DNA of 64,000 nucleotides, taken from Selaginella tamariscina. Lineage: Eukaryota; Streptophyta; Lycopodiopsida; Selaginellales; Selaginellaceae. The notes beneath the pieces are model-generated. The model searched no databases, was not told the DNA's origin, and worked only from the letters and a program-made list of their open reading frames with translations. The position numbers were made by a program, and so were the translations under genes. Where the stretch lies: NCBI GenBank assembly GCA_003024785.1, contig PUQB01000064.1, forward strand, positions 248,001-312,000, in the 5' to 3' direction. Below are positions 44,277 to 61,944 of the stretch, piece by piece. Every line of letters starts with the position of its first letter. The stretch's first letter is position 1.

Positions 44277-46274
44277 GAGACGGATCTCCGCGAGTATGGA
44301 GATATTTATTGCGAGGTTGCATGTGATGACCAGGTGTGCGAACAAGAGGGAGAATCCCAGTCCAAGACCAAGAAAGACAATGTCAACGGACTGCATATCA
44401 TCGAAGGAACCACTTCATACGGCATGCTGCTCAGAAGCGATAATGCCTCCGCCCTCCCAACCATAAGGTACGGTTATGTCTCGGTTTTGGAGAAACATGC
44501 ACAATTTTCTTCTTCTTCTGTTTGTCAGGGTTTAGATGCCTCTCACATAAGAGGAACAGAGGCATTGAGGCATTGAGGCAGGGAGAAGAACGCTGCCCCT
44601 ATGGGTAGCTTAGGTTTAGGGTTTCAGTACAGATGCTGAGCAGGAGCAAGGGCAATAAGGGCCGGAGTGGGGATGATGACGACGAGAAAGCCGGCGAGAG
44701 TGAAAATGTGCAATCCAGGGGAAAGAGGGTTTGCACGTTCAGATCCAAGTTACGAATGCTCGTCAGGGAAGTTCAGAACTGCGGCATAGACTGGGATGAG
44801 GTATGTAAAGAAGAAGGCAGTAAGTCGAAAGAGTCAGAAGCGGAGCAGTCGTTCGACCCAATGAGCAACATCGGAGAGCCGTCTGAACTGACGAGCTACC
44901 AGGTTTGGAAGAAATATCAGTACAACAGCCTCAAGAAGCCAAGATGGAAGTGCTATAGGGGTCCTCCAGAAGCAGAGCCCCAACTTCCCCTCGCTTTGTT
45001 ACACCAATCCTTTGAGCTCTTTTGGCAATGGTGATCATGGCCTGCACCTAGTTGCTGTCGACTTCAAGCTTGCGGACAAGATATGGAACATATTCACTGC
45101 AGGTTGTGAGGACGAGGAGAAAGACATAACGGAGCCTTTGAACTTGGAATTCATTCGGTACCTCGGTGCAGTTATCACCAGGATGACCACAACGAACAAG
45201 ACCGGCGGTTTTGGTTTCTTTGGTATCTCAGAGGGCTCGTTCGGTATCGAGGACAAACGTGAAGGTGCGGATGCGCTTTTCGAGCTTTCAGAATATTTCA
45301 GACAATCGTTTCGAACAAATGCTAAGGAAGGATTTGGCCGCTTGTCTCACGCAGTCGGGGTGGTGCGCTCTCTTCCTTACGTTCAGTTCCTAGCAGTTGT
45401 CATGGATTGGGAGAGCAAGGACTCTGAACATGGAAGGGACTCTCATGGTTGAGCCTCTTACAGACATGATCAACTGTTGGGGACCTAAGGACTTGGGAGT
45501 TGTCAGACTTGCCAGGGCTTTGAAGGCGTTCAAATATTTCGTCAATAACTACTACCCGGAGTCTTTCCTCGATTGTTCACGGCCGTATTTACTTGCAGAC
45601 TGGCTATTTGTCAAGAGCCTGACGGGCAAGGTGAGTCAAGACAACATGGTCTTCGGTGGAGTAGATGCAAACGGTAACATGCGAGTTGCAAAGTTCACCA
45701 GCACTTACTCCAAAGATGCTCATGCTGCATGGTCCAGTCTGGGGCTTGCTCCACAACTGCATGAGGTACGTAGTCTCCTTGAGTTTTGTGTTTCTCACTC
45801 CATTGCTCAACATTAGTTCAAGGAACTCGCATCTGGATGGAAATTTGTTGTGATGGATTATCTGAGAGAGGAGGAAGGCTGGAGATCTGCAGTCGATATT
45901 TACAAGGATCATATGTCCAACAAGCCGGTTTTGAAACAAGTAAAAGAAACGCTGATAGAAGCCCTTAAAAAGGGACACGAAGCTGGGTTCGTCCATGGGG
46001 ACTTCAGACTTCCCAACTTATTCTTGAAGGAGGTATATACCATTGTAGTTTATTTATTTATTTTGATTTGCTCGACTTGTTTTAGGTGACCAGTCAAACG
46101 GACAAGGTGGGTTTTGATGTTAAGGTCATCGACTTTGATTGGTCAGGGCCTTGTGGGACAGCGACTTATCCTGTCCCCTTGAGCCTGAAGCACTCTTGGC
46201 ATAGAGACGCACAAGCCGGTAAGAGAATCGAGCCTGATCACGACTACGAGTTTATCAAAAAGTTAGCTGAGTGA
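44277..46274 (+). CDS. Protein-kinase-fold gene, fungal FunK1/Crinkler-like
   Basis: Frames at about 44277-44466, 44634-45030, 45012-45452, 45397-45765, 45817-46032 and 46086-46274 appear to form one gene. The C-terminal half has kinase signatures: LTDMINCWGPKDLGVVRLAR, the catalytic loop HGDFRLPNLFL (HGD at 45994-46002) and VIDFDWSG (DFD at 46131-46139, in the place of DFG), then TYPVPLSLKHSWHRDAQAG and a final DHDYEFIKKLAE. This series resembles the FunK1-like kinases common in fungi, also found joined to Crinkler effectors. Two introns are clear and tiny: 45766-45816 (51 bp) and 46033-46085 (53 bp), both phase 0. Two frame changes (near 45030 and 45400-45440) are not explained by good splice sites, so it may be a pseudogene or carry sequencing indels. 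The start codon is uncertain; 44634 is the first ATG of the long exon. Substrate unknown. Confidence 0.6.
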
Positions 46275-49200
46275 ATTTTTTTGCTTTTTTAGAAGTTTCA
46301 AACATGGAGACTTTTATATATTCATAGTGCATGTACACTATGATTTTGGTTTGCAACTTCCAGGGTTTAGAGTACACTTGAAAAGGTGTGCGCGTGTGAT
46401 CCAAGGAAACATACGAGGGGCGAGTCAACGGTTTTCAACGAGTTGAATGTACTAGGAGCGAACCTTTTAAGATCCTATCGAACTAAAAGTAAAAACAGTC
46501 AATGTTAGTCAAATCATTCAACAGATGATCAGAACAGGGTCTCATATTTACTCCATTATAGAAATATTACTTTATGTCTATAGTTTTCTTAACTATCAAA
46601 AGTGTTGAATTTACATAATCATTCCATGCCTACCAAGGTACTTATAAATACTAACTTATTTAAACTCATCCCCTTGATAAAATATGTTCAGTTCTCTTGC
46701 TTTACTTTGATGTCTCCTAGGCTATGCACCCACACCTTGAATTTGATTTCAATTTTGTTGCTGTCTCAGGCACCTTCTTCAGCAGCTCCATGTGCTTGGG
46801 AAGTCTAGTTTAAGTATTCTGACTTCCTGAAGTTTACGACCGAGACGAAGCAACTGAACCTTCTGTTCGGAAGGAGAAATTCTTGGATAAAGATCAATCC
46901 TATACCCACTTGACATTAGCGTATACAGTGAACGTCTTCAGTTTCATGATGAACTATATAAGTTGGCCATGACAAGTCCGGAATCGATCATTTGTTATGC
47001 TTATTCTTTTATATAATGATAACAAATGCTCACATTATCAATTATTTTGTGTTTATATATTATGAAAAGTTGCAAAATGAAATTACACTTTTGAAGATTG
47101 AGGATATGATAAAATGTGTTATATCATATTAAATGCTATTAAATAATATCTTATTACACAATCGTTAAATTAAAGAGCGTAGTGAACAATATAATTTACA
47201 ATGGATGTATTGATTGAGATTGCTCCTTAGTATTTGATTAAGTCATTGTGTACTAGTTACGAGAAATCTCTTATATTAGTTATTGCAATCTCTCATAAAT
47301 GACACCATTTACCTATTAAATTAATTAATAATTGTTTAATCAGTTATGTTATTTATTATTTAATTTAAAAATTAATTTAAATCTTTTTTACCCTAGAACA
47401 AACTCAAAATCGACCTTATAAGTGTTAAAAAAAACAAAAAAATAATGTTTATTTGAACGATACTTATCATATATCTAAGTGACGAATTATATGTTTTTAA
47501 AATGTTTAATTACAAAGATAAACACAAATGTTTATGACTTTTACATTTTTATTAAATATTATTATATTAAATAATTTGTAAGCATTAATAGATTAAGAAG
47601 AAATTATAACAAAACAAGATATAGTTTAATATTTTAAACAAGAATTCAAAATTTTAATTATGGGTATGTTCTTGCTTGAGTTTAAGCAGTTATACCTAAA
47701 TTAGTTTCATTATTAACACACTCACACCAATAATTAATGGATTTAACTAAATTGAATTCCACTCACACCAATTAGTTTAATTAAGATTTATTAAAACTTG
47801 TTAGGTGAAATTTATACGGTTTTGTTAATGTTATTGTGTTAGGATAAAGGCTAGGGTTTTCTTGCTAGACATAGCATAAGAAGGCTTTAATATAGCTAAG
47901 TAAAACTTTTTCACATTTGAAATGCATATACTTTTATAATAAAATGAATAATAATTAAACAATAGATTGTAAATTCTATTTTATAAATTCTTCACTTGCT
48001 ATACCATTAATAAGTACTCTTATAACATTGGCAACTACCCACACAATAGCTACTATTTCACTAACAGTGGCAATTAATATTTAATTATACATAAATTAAC
48101 TCATACACCCTGCTAAAATAGCATTAGTAGTCGACTTCATGTGGAGAGCCTTTAAAAAAAAAGAAGAGAATTCTAAATTTTAAGAATTATGAAATTGTTG
48201 TTTTAATCACTGTCAAAACAAAAGATATGTTCATCAAGGACAATTTTTTTTTATCATTGTACAAATTTGAAAAGGTTAACATTAAATAAAAAAGATTATT
48301 ACAGAGTTGATAATTAAGAATGTGAATAGGATTAAAGAGTGGGCACATAAAAGAAGTAGAAAAGAAACGTAAACATTAAATTAACACAACAACTGATGCC
48401 TAAGGAGATTGAGCTCTTGGAAGTATTGAGAAGTCAAAAGGTTTGAAATAAATCAATGAGAGTATAAAGTTACTTGTAAATATGCTTAGATCTTTAGACA
48501 TAAAGAGAAGGTTTTATTATAAATTTTCAAAGTCACATCAAACTCATAGATACACTTTAAAGATGGAGTTTGATAAGGAATGGATGAAATTTAAGTAAGA
48601 GCAAATTTATGTAAAGGGTTAGGCTACTGAAAAAAAAACATAAAGAGATAGAAATTACAATGGAGATGTGTGAGGGTAAAATTAAAGTTGGTATTAATAT
48701 TATGTTCGTTATAGTTTAATTTTTGCATGCTTTATGTTTTAACATATTCTTATATTTTGATATCATCTTCATTATTTAAACGCAAGAGTGAGAACAAAGA
48801 ATATCATTGATATCATGAATTATTAATTAGATATATATGATGTTTATGAGTTATTTGAAGTATAGTTTCAATTTATGTTTTTATTTTTTATTTTATTTAA
48901 ACATTTATTTAAAAGTCATCAAAGAGAGCTAGACTTGAACATAATATATTGTTTGATTCTTTAAATGTGGTTGTTTAAAAAGGATAAGTTCTTTGTAACT
49001 TGTAAATATAAGGATGTTGAACCTTGGTGTGTGTGAAACATGTAATCTTTTGTGTGATATTTTTTGATGGCTTATTATAATGAAGAGTGTTTGAGAGACA
49101 TTTTCAAAATGATTAATGAGAGATTTCTTTGGTTGTGTTGAATGCTTAGTGTAAATTTGAAACATTAAACTTAAATTACAAACTTGTTGTGCATATTGTT

Positions 49201-49526
49201 ATTCATGTTGCTTACATTATATAAATTATATGTTTTATGGATTTGTTAGTGTTTGTTTTAATACATCAATTTAATATTTTAAATGAACTTGTAAAGCAAT
49301 CATTCGAATATTCAAATACAAGTTAAAGTAATCAAGTCAATTGAAAGAGGTTGTGAAGATTATTATTGAATTTAAATAGTTTTTTAAGTTATTAAATGTT
49401 GTTTAGGCATTGAATTGCACACATTTTAACATTTAACAAATGTGAAGCATGAGAATGATTATTATAACTAAAAGAATAATTTTACAATTATAACATAGAC
49501 TATAGATAAACAATAAGAGAAGGTTT
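46275..49526. other. AT-rich intergenic DNA
   Basis: AT-rich with no recognised gene. The first 500 bp after the kinase-like gene are less AT-rich and may include its 3' untranslated region. The remainder may include decayed 5' parts of the transposon recognised at 49.5 kb, but I cannot point to a motif. Confidence 0.5.
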
Positions 49527-49970
49527 TTGAATCTACATGCAAGGTATTCTTACTTTATGTATGATGATATAATATGGAGGCTATGCAATTTTCAAAAACA
49601 TTGTAGTAGGGTAGCATATTGCAACAACCATATGACATTGGGGAATGGAAGGGAAATATCACCTTACCTTGTCATAAACAAGGCATATTGGTGCAAACCA
49701 TTGGTGATGCACCATATATGACAAACCCAAGGTATTGAACCCCTGCAAAGACCATGTTCAACTACAAAGTCTCTAAGCTATGGGTGGTTGTGAAACATGC
49801 ATTCGAAATGCTAAAAATAAAATTTAAAATCTTACACGATGAAATGAATTTGAAAGTATGAAATGTAATTGATAACATTGTAACTTATTATATTTTGCAA
49901 ATAAATGAGCATGGCAAACATGGAGGTGAAGGTCTAAAAATTGAAGGAGAAATAAGTATTAAGGCATACT
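49527..49970 (+). pseudogene. PIF/Harbinger-type transposase remnant
   Basis: Frame 49527-49721 contains GREISPYLVINKAYWCKPLV, matching the conserved block around the third catalytic region of Harbinger-type DDE transposases (family pattern: G..I.PYL.GD.AYP..PWL). After a stop, sequence near 49790-49920 reads VKHAFEMLKIKFKILHDEMN and then NVIDNIVTYYILQINEH, the family's C-terminal pattern (V.RAFG.LK.R...L and a V..CC.LHN-like end). Stops interrupt it and key residues have changed (GD to IN), so it is inactive. I did not find terminal inverted repeats. Confidence 0.65.
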
Positions 49971-51117
49971 TATTATATGGAGAAAGAGGCAAAGGATAAA
50001 CAGGGATTGATTAAGAGGGAGGCATTAAAGGAGTGGATTTCTTTTTACTAATTTTTACTAAAGAGAAGCATGAAGTAAAAATAAAATAAAAAGGACCTAC
50101 TTTGTATATGGTAAAATTTTAATTAGTTTTGTTATGTACACATTGGAGGCTCAAATACAATAAATAAATTTAATAAAAATAAATTAATTTTAACCTTTAT
50201 TTATGTAGCTAATGGTGAGAGTGTGATTTTTTTAAAAAAAATTAAATAACTTAACTTTATTAAATCACATTAACTTAGTTAAGTTAAAATAGTTTGTGTG
50301 AGTGCGATTATTAACCTAACTATGCGGGAGTGGGCCCTACGAAACATCAAATCTTTCGTTGTATTAAGTACTGTGGCAACGTTAGATATAATGGATAATA
50401 ATATACTTCTTTGTGTCCAACGAAACACTACTTAATATCTTACCATCGGACATTGTACCCTAACTACATACAGTGATTATGTAACATGCAATAACCATTG
50501 CATGTATCCGTCTCAAACAACACTTAGATGCACCCCAGCATGAATGTAAGCTATGACGTTTGCAAAAGTATAATATGTGCCTTCCGACTTGTGGACACAA
50601 AGAGTACTGTTCTAAGGCCAGGGCTCATTTGATGGCCAGTTCTTCATTAGCAACTGCCCTGCAACCTTACAAACAAATAGATACTGTTTGGTGACAGGAC
50701 ATGGAGAATGGGCTGGCGTTTGATGGATGGGAAGTAGGAAGAACCACGATAGGATGCTGTTCTGTAAGGATGCAGTCTGGTTATGAGATAAGTGGAAGGC
50801 TCGTTTGTGCCAGTAGACATGAATGGGCATCTGATAGTTCCCTCTATCACTTGGTACATGTTTACCCTTCGATACATTGGCGGAGCATATTTGCTATCCA
50901 TCCACTGACGGTGCATCCGTCAAGCAAGCAGGCATCTCGTACGTCATGGAGTCGGTTTTATCCAGCACCTCACCATGTAATTTTGAAATGGCACAGGAAT
51001 TTAAGTTTTTCAACGTGCTGGATAATGGCACGTGGAAAAAGGAAAGGAATTACGCAATTCTTATTAAACAATAAGCAATACATATTACTTTGTAACATTT
51101 AAGCAAAGCGTGGCACA
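49971..51117. other. Intergenic DNA downstream of beta-galactosidase
   Basis: AT-rich to about 50,340, then more balanced. Open frames on both strands at 50612-51102 match no family I know. The stretch next to 51117 probably includes the 3' untranslated region of the beta-galactosidase gene. Confidence 0.4.
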
Positions 51118-57378
<6,261 letters not shown>

Positions 57379-57725
57379 AGCTTACAGATAAGAACCCTAA
57401 ACGGCAATACCTTGAAAAGCCTTATACATGGCGCGAGCTGATAACTATCGTGAGTAGCAGCTTCATTCACAGACTTCAAAAACTCACCCTGCGGCTTGTA
57501 CAAACCATAGGAGTTTAATGAAGGTGAACATGTTCGTTAAAACCTGAGCAACAATCGCAGATAATAAAAATACACGGACTATTTTACTTTGTAAATCCCC
57601 ATTTTCCAAAGTGTCAACGGAATATCCGTACTCAATTTGGGAATATCCGCGATCGCAAGGTATATTCGTTCTCTCACGAAGAAGCGAGCTAGGGCTTGAT
57701 CGCCATAGCTAGGGTTTTTGAGCGC
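57379..57725. promoter_or_regulatory. Bidirectional promoter region, beta-galactosidase / FLOE-like
   Basis: 347 bp separate the two start codons, which point away from each other. It must hold both 5' untranslated regions and both promoters. No clear TATA box is visible near either start. The right part contains ctagggcttgatcgcc and gctagggtttttgagc, and AGGGTTT-type (telo-box-like) words are common in plant housekeeping promoters. Confidence 0.6.
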
Positions 57726-58540
57726 ATGGAGAATCAAGGTATGGGGTCGCACAGTGAGCCGTTCTTCGAGCTTCTACAGCCCACGACGCGCCGCCAATCG
57801 CCCACACAAGTGGCAGCGGCAGCTCTAGCTACGCGCAAAATGGGCCCCGGAGATCAGATAGCACTCCAGGGTTTTCTTTCTCCAGTGATGAGGTTCTTCC
57901 CAATTACGATTTCCAGCCTATTCGCAGCAGCAATGGAGGTCCCAGAATCGAGGAGGCCGGAGCTAGCAAATTCCGCCATTCTGCCCCATCGTATGATCCC
58001 CCTCAGGTATTGTTCCTGTGTGAGTTTTCATATATCTCATTTTTTATATTGGACTGCTAACTGTGAAATTAGTTTCATCTTGCGTATAAAACTGGTTTAT
58101 GTATAACATGCTAGCAATGTGAAATTAGTTTAATCTTGCTTATAAAACTAACATGCTAGCAATGTCGTGTATATATAATATTCGTGATGTTGTTTCGTCA
58201 GGTGCGTGATCCTCCAATAACATATGAGAAGTATGAATCAACAAGACCCAGGCACGAGTTTGACAAGGACGCGTATGATTCTGCTACGGCAGCCACTGTA
58301 GAGCGTACAATGAAGAAATATGCCGACAATCTACTGCGTGTCCTTGAGGGTATAAGTGGGCGCTTATCGCAGCTGGAAGCCACTACTCAACGCCTTGAGG
58401 TCTCGTTTGAGAAAGTGAAGAATTCTACCGCCAACAATCACGGTGAAGTCGATGGCAGATTGAGAATGCTCGAAAATATGGTTCGAGAGGTAAGATAGTT
58501 CTGTGCGTGCGTGCATGTTCTGTTTCATATATATATATAT

Positions 58541-58603
<63 letters not shown>

Positions 58604-59635
58604 TTCAGCGCGGTGAATTACAATCACGCGTCCGCATCCTACCGATGGCATAACTTTGCAGGTACAGAGAGGTGTACAGGTTCTAAGGGACAAGCAGGAA
58701 ATTAATGAGGCACAGCTCCAGCTGAAGTTACAGCAGGAAAAGATTGAAGCACCAAAAACTGAGCCAGCACCTGTTGTGGCATCAGCACCACCACAGCAAA
58801 CGGTAGTGCCACAACAGCTTGAATTAAAACCAGTTGATACTACCGTAGTCCCGGTAATACCACCACAACCTGCCCAAGTTCCACATGTCCCACCCCAGCC
58901 TGCTCAAGTTTCACATGTCCCACCTCAGCCTCCCCAAGTTCCACACGTCCCACCACAACCTCCCCATGGATCACAGCCAAGTTATGGAGCATATCCACCC
59001 CAACAACCGAATCAGCCACCTATGCAGCCACAAGCCCCTCCGATGCCTCCACAAGCTCCTCCGATGCCTCCACAAGCACCTCCGATGCCACCTCAAGCCC
59101 CTCAGCAGATATATTCCCACCAGCCGGAAGCGCCACCTTATCCGCACCACCCACAGCCGCCACCACCACAATACGGTCTGGAAATCCCACCGACGTATAT
59201 GCCTTCTGGTTACGGTCAGCGTCCACATCAGCAGGGGCCGGCACATCAGATTTACGAGAGGCCGAGTTCAAGTGGGCCTTATGATGGAAGAACAAGCGGA
59301 CCACTCGCACTTCCTCCGCCTCCTTATGCAGCACAGCAACAATATGAACCTGGTTACGGTGGGAGCCCGGGAAGCTACCGCTACCCGCATATTCCGACGG
59401 CCCAGCCAGTGCAGAAGAATGAATATTCCGGTAGAACACAGGGTCGCTCTGGAGTGGACGAGGTAATCGACAAGGTAGCAGCAATGGGTTTCCCCAGGGA
59501 GCAGGTCAGGGCAACTGTGCAGAGGTTGACAGAAAATGGACAGGCTGTGGATATGAATGTTGTTCTGGACAAGCTTATGAATGGGGAGAGAGCAGTGTTT
59601 CACAGCCTCCACCAAAAGGATGGTTTGGAAGGTAA
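57726..59635 (+). CDS. FLOE: FLOE-like DUF1421 protein
   Basis: Three exons: 57726-58006, 58202-58489, 58662-59635. Exon 1 encodes a serine-rich N-terminus ending in DEVLPNYDFQPIRSSNGG (in a frame one step off the first ATG, so an indel is suspected near 57800-57860). Exon 2 is the coiled-coil: MKKYADNLLRVLEGISGRL, LRMLENMVRE. Exon 3 has VQVLRDKQEINEAQ, then a long P/Q/H/Y-rich low-complexity tract with VPHVPPQP and QAPPMPP repeats, and a C-terminal UBA-like domain (VDEVIDKVAAMGFPREQVRA, then NGQAVDMNVVLDKLMNG). The probable true end, KGWFGR-stop (59633-59635), is in a frame shifted near 59590. Architecture and motifs match Arabidopsis FLOE1-3 (FLOE1 = At4g28300), prion-like proteins; FLOE1 forms hydration-dependent condensates in seeds. 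About 510 residues, as expected. Function here is inferred from family. Confidence 0.88.
58546..58598. repeat. (GA)n microsatellite in an intron
   Basis: About 26 GA units inside the second intron of the FLOE-like gene (58490-58661). It separates the donor (gtaagatag) from the acceptor (actttgcag). Confidence 0.92.
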
Positions 59636-59788
59636 GTATTTTATGTGATTGTTTTTGGTGTATATAGACTATATATCTACTGTCTGTTGGTTTGTTACCC
59701 AATAAAATACATGTTCTGTCCATTAAATAGAGTCCCCCGTTTTATAGAATTAGAAGGTAAGCGTAAATAGCGAAAACAGACATACTTA
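59636..59788. other. Convergent 3' ends of FLOE-like and FKBP genes
   Basis: Only about 153 bp separate the two stop codons of these converging genes, so both 3' untranslated regions, and possibly overlapping transcripts, lie here. An AATAAA motif at 59701-59706 would serve the plus-strand gene. Confidence 0.55.
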
Positions 59789-60670
59789 CTATCTTTTCAA
59801 CTCCAGTAGTTCAATGTTTAGCTCAAACGTTGCATTTGGCTGTAAAGTTGAGTGAAAGTGAGTATCTTAGTGTAGCTATGAAACAACTTACAGGTATCTC
59901 GTTCACTCCCTTCTGCCCATAGCCAACGTCTGGTGTAACAATCACAGTCCTCTGTAATGAGAAACACTTCAATTCGCACGCGCGCGCGCTTTTCATGTTA
60001 CCTGGCTCTCCTACACGCATGCTTCTACTACTTGATATAAGGCAGGAGGTGGCTTTGGAGCAGCTTGAGCTGAGAAGAGTCCATTCGCATACTCCGCAGA
60101 CTCACGCTTCCGTTCGCTCCCAGGGACTGCTCCCACCACGAGCTCATATGGCTATTTTTACATACTAAGTTAGACTTAGAGAGAGAGAGAGCGCCATATT
60201 AACCTGAGCTATGATGCGATTGCCACCGAGAAGCTTGGACTCTCGGCTCGATACTGCATCTATCCCTCGGTACAAGCAGTCAAAGTGGACCTGATAACTT
60301 GGGAACTTGGATATATGCACATATTGAGAGACATTATAGTTACCAGCACAGTTTTCCCTTTGTCGGCAACTGGGCCTTTCCTTGTACCACATCGTAGTAC
60401 TTGACGCCGTTATCTGCATTCCATATTATTCATACATGCGTTTCTAAATTAACTCAACTCTCTACCAGCGGTTTTGTAATCTTCGACGGGTACGGACTTG
60501 CGGTTCCTTCCACGAGCTATGGCCATGGCCGAATCCAATCGCAGAAATGTGGATATGGAGATTGAAATAGCGAGTATGTTACGCCTGCTAACTGCCTCAA
60601 CGCGTGTTGCTGAACGACATGGCTGTACAAGTGCCCATTGAGGCGATATCTTAATGCTTGCCATTCCCAA
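59789..60670 (-). CDS. FKBP18: Thylakoid-lumen FKBP-type peptidyl-prolyl isomerase, FKBP18-like
   Basis: Six exons (plus coordinates, 5' to 3'): 60466-60670, 60344-60413, 60204-60290, 60002-60151, 59892-59951, 59789-59839; about 205 residues. Start MGMASIKIS (or the second Met, 60664). The N-terminus looks like a plastid transit peptide followed by a twin-arginine lumen signal: SRRNILAISISISTFLRLDS then AMA. The mature part begins GRNRKSVPVEDYK. The FKBP domain shows GVKYYDVVQGK, VHFDCLYRGIDAVSSRESK, LLGGNRIIAQPYELVVGAVPG, SAQAAPKPPPALYQ, TVIVTPDVGYGQKGVNEIP and NATFELNIELLEL, ending in KR-stop. The VSSRESKLLGGNR signature fits the FKBP18 subfamily as I remember it. Exons 2 and 4 each lack one G against the expected frame (about 60385 and 60015). 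It shares a short divergent promoter with CCCH-KH gene 1. Confidence 0.82.
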
Positions 60671-60808
60671 ACTCTGTCCATGTCTCCCACCTCTCTAATG
60701 TTCATAGAATATCCTAGGAATATGTCTCTATCCATTTAACCGACTCTTGTTCAGTTAACTGAGATCGGTTAATGGGGTTAGGTTTAGGTCAATAGGCGAC
60801 TAGGGTTC
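60671..60808. promoter_or_regulatory. Very short bidirectional promoter, FKBP / CCCH-KH gene 1
   Basis: Only 138 bp lie between the two divergent start codons. The stretch contains ggggttaggtttaggtc and ctagggttcatg, words related to the plant telo-box (AAACCCTA). No TATA box is obvious. Both genes must be driven from this interval or from within each other's transcribed region. Confidence 0.6.
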
Positions 60809-61944
60809 ATGTACATGGATTCGCTGCCGCCTCCCTCCAAAAGAGCTAGAACTGAAGGGTCCCCAGTCGACGGCGCGGCTGCTCGCTATGGCAATGCCTC
60901 TGGTCAGTGCTGTATTATAATCTATTCCCTATCATCTGATTTCTTGCATTCAAGCAGACGTCCCCCCAAATGCAAAAACGAAAGCTTGTACCAAGTTCTT
61001 CAGGTGAGTAATCAGTAAGGCCATGAGTGGCAAATTGTAATGCTTCTTTTTGCAGTACGCATGGATGCCCTTACGGTGATGGGTGCTACTTTCTACATTA
61101 CTTACCACCGGGTCCTAATCCTTTTGGACTTACGGCTCCAAGGAGTATTACGGGGCAAATCAGCGTGCCTGACCAACCTGCGGTTGTAGGATACAAGACA
61201 AAGCTGTGCAACAAGTTCAGCTCGCCTGAAGGTTGCCGCTATGGTGACAAATGCCATTTTGCACACGGAGAGGCCGACTTACGGAAGTTCGGTACCACCG
61301 TCCCTCTAGATCCGGCAGCGGTACATCCCTTATACACTACGTATAGAGTATATAAGCATACTGACCTTGCTCATCTACAGTATCAGCAACAGCAATATGC
61401 CCAGGCCTACCAGCAGCAATACCAGCAGTCAGGAGCTTACAGTCAACAGGCGTATTACGGGCAAGAACAAGTGCAGTACTCTGAACCCACACCGCCAGGG
61501 ATCTCAGCAGCTGCTCTATTCGGAGAGAACTCTACAGCCAAGATCACTATCGATGGTTCGCTTGCCGGCGCAATAATTGGGAAAGGTATTACCTCGCTTA
61601 TGTAATATGTGCGATGTATGTATGTGTTGGTTGTGCACAGGGGGTCAACATGCGAAGCAGATTTATCATCTAACGGGGGCAAAGCTGTCTGTGAAAGACC
61701 ATGAGGATCCCATGAAGAAGACTGTGGAGATGGAGGGGTCGTTTGAGCAGATAAAGCAAGCGAGGCAGCTTGTACAGAAGCTGCTCGTATCCGTGGGACC
61801 GCAGAAGGCACACAACAAGGATTTGGATCGCATAACTACAAGACGAAGTTGTGCGACAACTATTCCCAAAAAGGTACGTGTCCCTATGGAGACCGGTGTC
61901 TGTTTGCACATGGTGCACATGAAATGCGAAATGCAGCTGCGTGA
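60809..61944 (+). CDS. CCCH zinc-finger and KH-domain RNA-binding protein, gene 1
   Basis: Four exons: 60809-60902, 60958-61003, 61056-61585, 61641-61944. Starts MYMDSLPPPSKRAR (or MDSLPPPSKRAR at 60815). Order: first CCCH finger (C-x8-C-x5-C-x3-H: ACTKFFS then THGCPYGDGCYFLH, split by intron 2), second finger (LCNKFSSPEGCRYGDKCHFAH), a Q/Y-rich linker, a KH domain (AKITIDGSLAGAIIGKGG, TGAKLSVKDHE, EMEGSFEQIKQARQ) and a third finger (LCDNYSQKGTCPYGDRCLFAH) ending HEMRNAAA-stop. The third finger is one frame off because one G seems missing near 61822. The same layout occurs in Arabidopsis At3g12130 and At5g06770 (C3H36/C3H52 group, from memory). It probably binds mRNA; the target is unknown. 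Confidence 0.87.

Noticed and set aside
44801..44969. A GT-AG intron of 169 bp in the kinase-like gene to repair its first frame change
   Set aside because: The skipped part is open and protein-like (VWKKYQYNSLKKPRWKCYRG), so an indel near 45030 explains the change better; splice reads would decide.
50612..51102. Open frames on both strands beside the beta-galactosidase gene (up to 133 codons)
   Set aside because: No recognisable domain, overlapping frames on both strands, and position at the 3' end of the gene; more likely untranslated or intergenic sequence.
58885..59484. Long alternative frames (up to 193 codons) in the FLOE-like gene on both strands
   Set aside because: By-products of the P/Q-rich repetitive sequence of exon 3; the main frame carries the conserved coiled coil and UBA-like domain.
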